Assembly: GCA_019649035.1 (NCBI GenBank)
Contig: BMAT01005629.1
Span: 72,188 to 94,738 of the forward strand
Direction: 5' to 3'
DNA from: Elysia marginata
Lineage: Eukaryota; Mollusca; Gastropoda; Plakobranchidae
DNA length: 22,551 nucleotides
Shown one piece after another: positions 1-22,551 of the stretch. Below the pieces are notes generated by a model. It saw only the letters and a program-made list of their open reading frames with translations, was not told where the DNA came from and did not search any database. Positions within the stretch are counted from its first letter, which is position 1, and each line of letters starts with the position of its first letter. The translations under genes and the position numbers were made by a program.

Positions 1-595
1 ATCGGAGTGAATCGTTATGTCCTCAATATGAAGGGAGCTGTAACTAATAACGGCTTTTACCTTTACAAGAGTAAAATTTTTTATCTTTTTTCTTTTACAT
101 TAGTTAAGATAGATAATTTCTCTATACTATAGATCCAATTTAAAGTGCTTTGGGGGAGTTTAATTTTTTCACCTCAATGTCCATGTTTCATGGACCAACT
201 TTTGGGAATGCCTCATATATATATGAACTTGCATATAACTTGATTTTTTTTATTAATTAAAAAAAAGCTGAAAGCAAGAGCGAAAAGCTCTGTCTAGCAG
301 GGTCCAGGAGCATGTTTTGAAAGTAAATCACTAAAATGAGGGCCAGCTTTGGGTGACATTTTGACATTATCTTTGCTAAACAAGGTTCAGGCTAAAGACT
401 AAAGATTCCTAGCCCTGAAACCATAATTCCATTCTCAGAAAACATTGAACTTCATTGAACTCAATTGGGAAAATTAGTAATGGCACAGAGCCGTAGAATT
501 TCCAACAAATGATGGACCTTGCAAAAGTTGGAAAACCCATAGATTTGACATCCCTGGTAGTACAGACAGAGAGAGAGAAAGGCAGTAGCCACTAC
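1..595 (-). other. Intron 21, truncated at the window edge
   Basis: AT-rich sequence after the donor at 595-594. I looked for an Arg/Glu- or RS-rich exon that would continue the protein and saw none in any frame following an acceptor. The next exon is outside the window. Confidence 0.75.
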
Positions 596-20709
<20,114 letters not shown>

Positions 20710-22445
20710 CTGGTAGATAAAGAGGAAGAAAGTAATCACTTTAAGAAAACTTAGTAAATGATTTGAACACATATAAATAGGGCAAATGAGTGAGAATTTA
20801 TTAACATTGGGGAGTGGGGGGGAAGAAAACAACAATTGAAGGTACATTTTTTTTCTTCTTTTTCCATGTTTAAAGAAAATTAGAATCAACAAAAGTTTAA
20901 AACTTTCCATAAAATACTGACAATTTAATTTTAAAAAATTTCATGTTTGAAGGCTAAGTTGGTTTTGAAAAATGTAAAATTGCAAGCAGCTAGGTAATAT
21001 GTCTATTCATCCAACGGGGAGGATTTCCGCAGCTCTCTATTCATCTAACAGGGAGGATTTCCGCAGAGGGAAACCACTAGTATTAATCTAATTCTAAATA
21101 AAAAGTATTTATGACATTATACTTTCTGTGGTGTTCAAAGGTTTATCAAGTGATCATTATCAAGTGATAAAACCAGTTTATTATTGACTGAGCATTTCAT
21201 AATTTTGTAACAATCATAATAAATCTGTTCCGAGTCCTATCGAGGATTTTTCAACACTCCCACAACCATTTTCATTTACATTCACATGTTGCAGCTCGGA
21301 GGTCAGGGGTTTAAGCTAAAGTGGTTTGACCAAAAATTTTACGCATCAAACATCTCCTATTGGCTAAATACCCTTAAAAAGGTTAAATTGCCATTCATTT
21401 TGTGAGTAATAAATTTATCAATGCAGGGCCTTTAAAATTTTTACACTCCTTAGAGTTATATTTTTCATAAAAGATTGTTATATTATTAAACTGGAAACAT
21501 CACAGTTTTCAATCCTTCAATTATGCAAGTAAGCCTGTAAGGCTCAGCCTAAGGCAAAAACAGGTCCTCAAATTTTCAAATTGTGGCCATGCACTGTAGT
21601 AATTTTGAAATCATGCCGACAAAATAACAATCAATGAATTTCTAACAGAAATTTATCTTTTTTATTGAAGTACCTTATAAATTGTGTAAGTCCCCCACAA
21701 TAATTCTACATGTTGAATTTTGTGATGTAGAGAAATACATCTTTGGAGAGGCCTTTAAAAGCTCTCTAAGATGGTGAAAAAATTATTTTTATTCTTTGTT
21801 AGGTTCTGATAGATCTACTGCACTTGAAAGACAGGGAATTCAAGAGGCATGATTTATTTTCAAAAAGTGGAGAAAATTGGACTTAAAAGTTTCATTGTAA
21901 AAGTCAAAACTGCATTATAGTGTTTTCACAAACCCTAAAACACATTGAAAATTATGAATTGATTGTCTCATAAAAGGATACGGTGAAAAACATTATAAAC
22001 TTTCAAATTAACAATTTAAACAATTTTGAATTTGAGTAAAAGTTTGACCAATCACTTAAAAAATGCCCATATTCTTAAAAATTGACCAACGCTGCAACTG
22101 CAAGTGGACTCATTTTGGGAGCAAAACACATTTAGTTTTCAAATTTCAGAGGCTAGATTCTAGATGTAGGGATTACTATTTTATTTTCCAAATTCATCTA
22201 AATGTGACATATGCTTAGCTGACAAGATACATGGAATGGGGATCCGGAGACCGTGTACTTGGTTCTGGTCACGCTCAACTCAAGGCAATCTGATTCTAAC
22301 CGTTAATTAAAAGTGTACTTGATTTGAATGCATGTACTAAACATTGAATGCCGTGTCTTCTAGATCCGCAGAAACAGTAGGATAAAAGAGAGGTGAAAAT
22401 AAGTAATAAAAGAACAACTAATTTAAACCTTAGAGGGAATTTTAC
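20710..22445 (-). other. Upstream intron or 5' flank
   Basis: AT-rich sequence to the right of the first certain exon. It ends in a pyrimidine-rich acceptor (TTATCTACCAG) at 20710. It contains a two-copy 34-bp tandem duplication (21002-21066). I found no reading frame with coding character between 20710 and 22445. If the tentative first exon is wrong, part of this stretch may be promoter or 5' UTR. Confidence 0.6.
21002..21066. repeat. 34-bp-period tandem duplication
   Basis: TCTATTCATCCAACGGGGAG and on through TTTCCGCAG (21002-21032) repeats at 21036-21066 with two substitutions. It is more GC-rich than its surroundings. Confidence 0.92.
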
Positions 22446-22490
22446 TTTTGAGGGTTGCACCCCTCTGGCTCTGCGCAATTCAAGTTCCAT
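22446..22490 (-). CDS. U2SURP: Tentative first coding exon of U2SURP (15 codons)
   Basis: A minus-strand ATG at 22490-22488 sits in a good context (AAG before it, G at +4). It opens 15 codons (MELELRRARGVQPSK) ending in AAA next to a possible donor GTAAAA in phase 0, which is the phase exon 1 at 20709 needs. The frame upstream of the ATG stays open to the window edge, so the exon could start further right. The peptide has no clear match to the vertebrate N terminus, which is known to vary, and the donor is mediocre. The real start could equally lie outside the window or in an exon I missed. Confidence 0.28.
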
Positions 22491-22551
22491 CTTTATACTA
22501 GACCTAGTAGTAGGTACCGGCAGCCAAAATTTCAAAATTGAGACACAGCAG

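Noticed and set aside
1..60. Candidate terminal exon at the left edge
   Set aside because: In the required frame it hits a stop within a few codons of the acceptor and lacks the expected RS-rich composition.
20710..20910. Extension of exon 1 upstream to an in-frame ATG at 20910
   Set aside because: A strong pyrimidine-rich acceptor sits exactly where homology begins; the upstream residues are low complexity and hydrophobic.
22488..22500. TATAAA just before the tentative start codon as a core promoter
   Set aside because: A TATA box a few bases upstream of the ATG would place transcription start after that ATG; the word is expected by chance in AT-rich DNA.

Overview
This window is animal (metazoan) nuclear DNA. 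It is AT-rich, has no bacterial-style packed reading frames, and holds one long minus-strand gene cut into many short GT-AG exons separated by introns of about 0.3 to 2.5 kb. I can assemble 21 consecutive coding exons between 20709 and 596. Their phases join without conflict and give an 858-residue partial protein that I recognise as U2SURP (SR140), the U2 snRNP-associated SURP-motif splicing factor. The species cannot be fixed from this window. The sequence differs from vertebrate U2SURP throughout, and the intron repeats look like those of a marine invertebrate; a mollusc is only a weak guess.

Layout, read 5' to 3' on the minus strand (right to left). A tentative first coding exon lies at 22446-22490. 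Exons 1-5 (20709-18386) encode the N-terminal charged region and a glycine-rich linker. Exons 6-8 (15851-13267) encode the RRM and a proline-rich and basic linker. Exons 9-11 (12371-9643) encode the SURP module. Exons 12-16 (9146-7115) encode the CID. Exons 17-19 (6126-2964) encode an acidic segment with repeated DG motifs. Exons 20-21 (1736-596) encode an acidic stretch and the cwf21 motif. The terminal arginine/serine-rich tail and the stop codon lie beyond the left edge. The true 5' end is uncertain.

The RRM, SURP, CID and cwf21 order is diagnostic of U2SURP, which works with U2 snRNP and partners such as CHERP and RBM17 in 3' splice site and branch site recognition and in alternative splicing.

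Everything else is intronic. It includes a roughly 10-copy 38-bp minisatellite with two alternating variants (780-1147), several two-copy tandem duplications, a GA microsatellite, a 16-bp perfect inverted repeat enclosing 112 bp, some hairpins, and one stretch that looks like a degraded dispersed repeat. I see no second protein gene, rRNA, tRNA, CRISPR array or intact transposon. I found no new biological system. The points worth checking are the lineage-specific protein linkers, weak splice donors, a 44-nt microexon and the structured intronic repeats.
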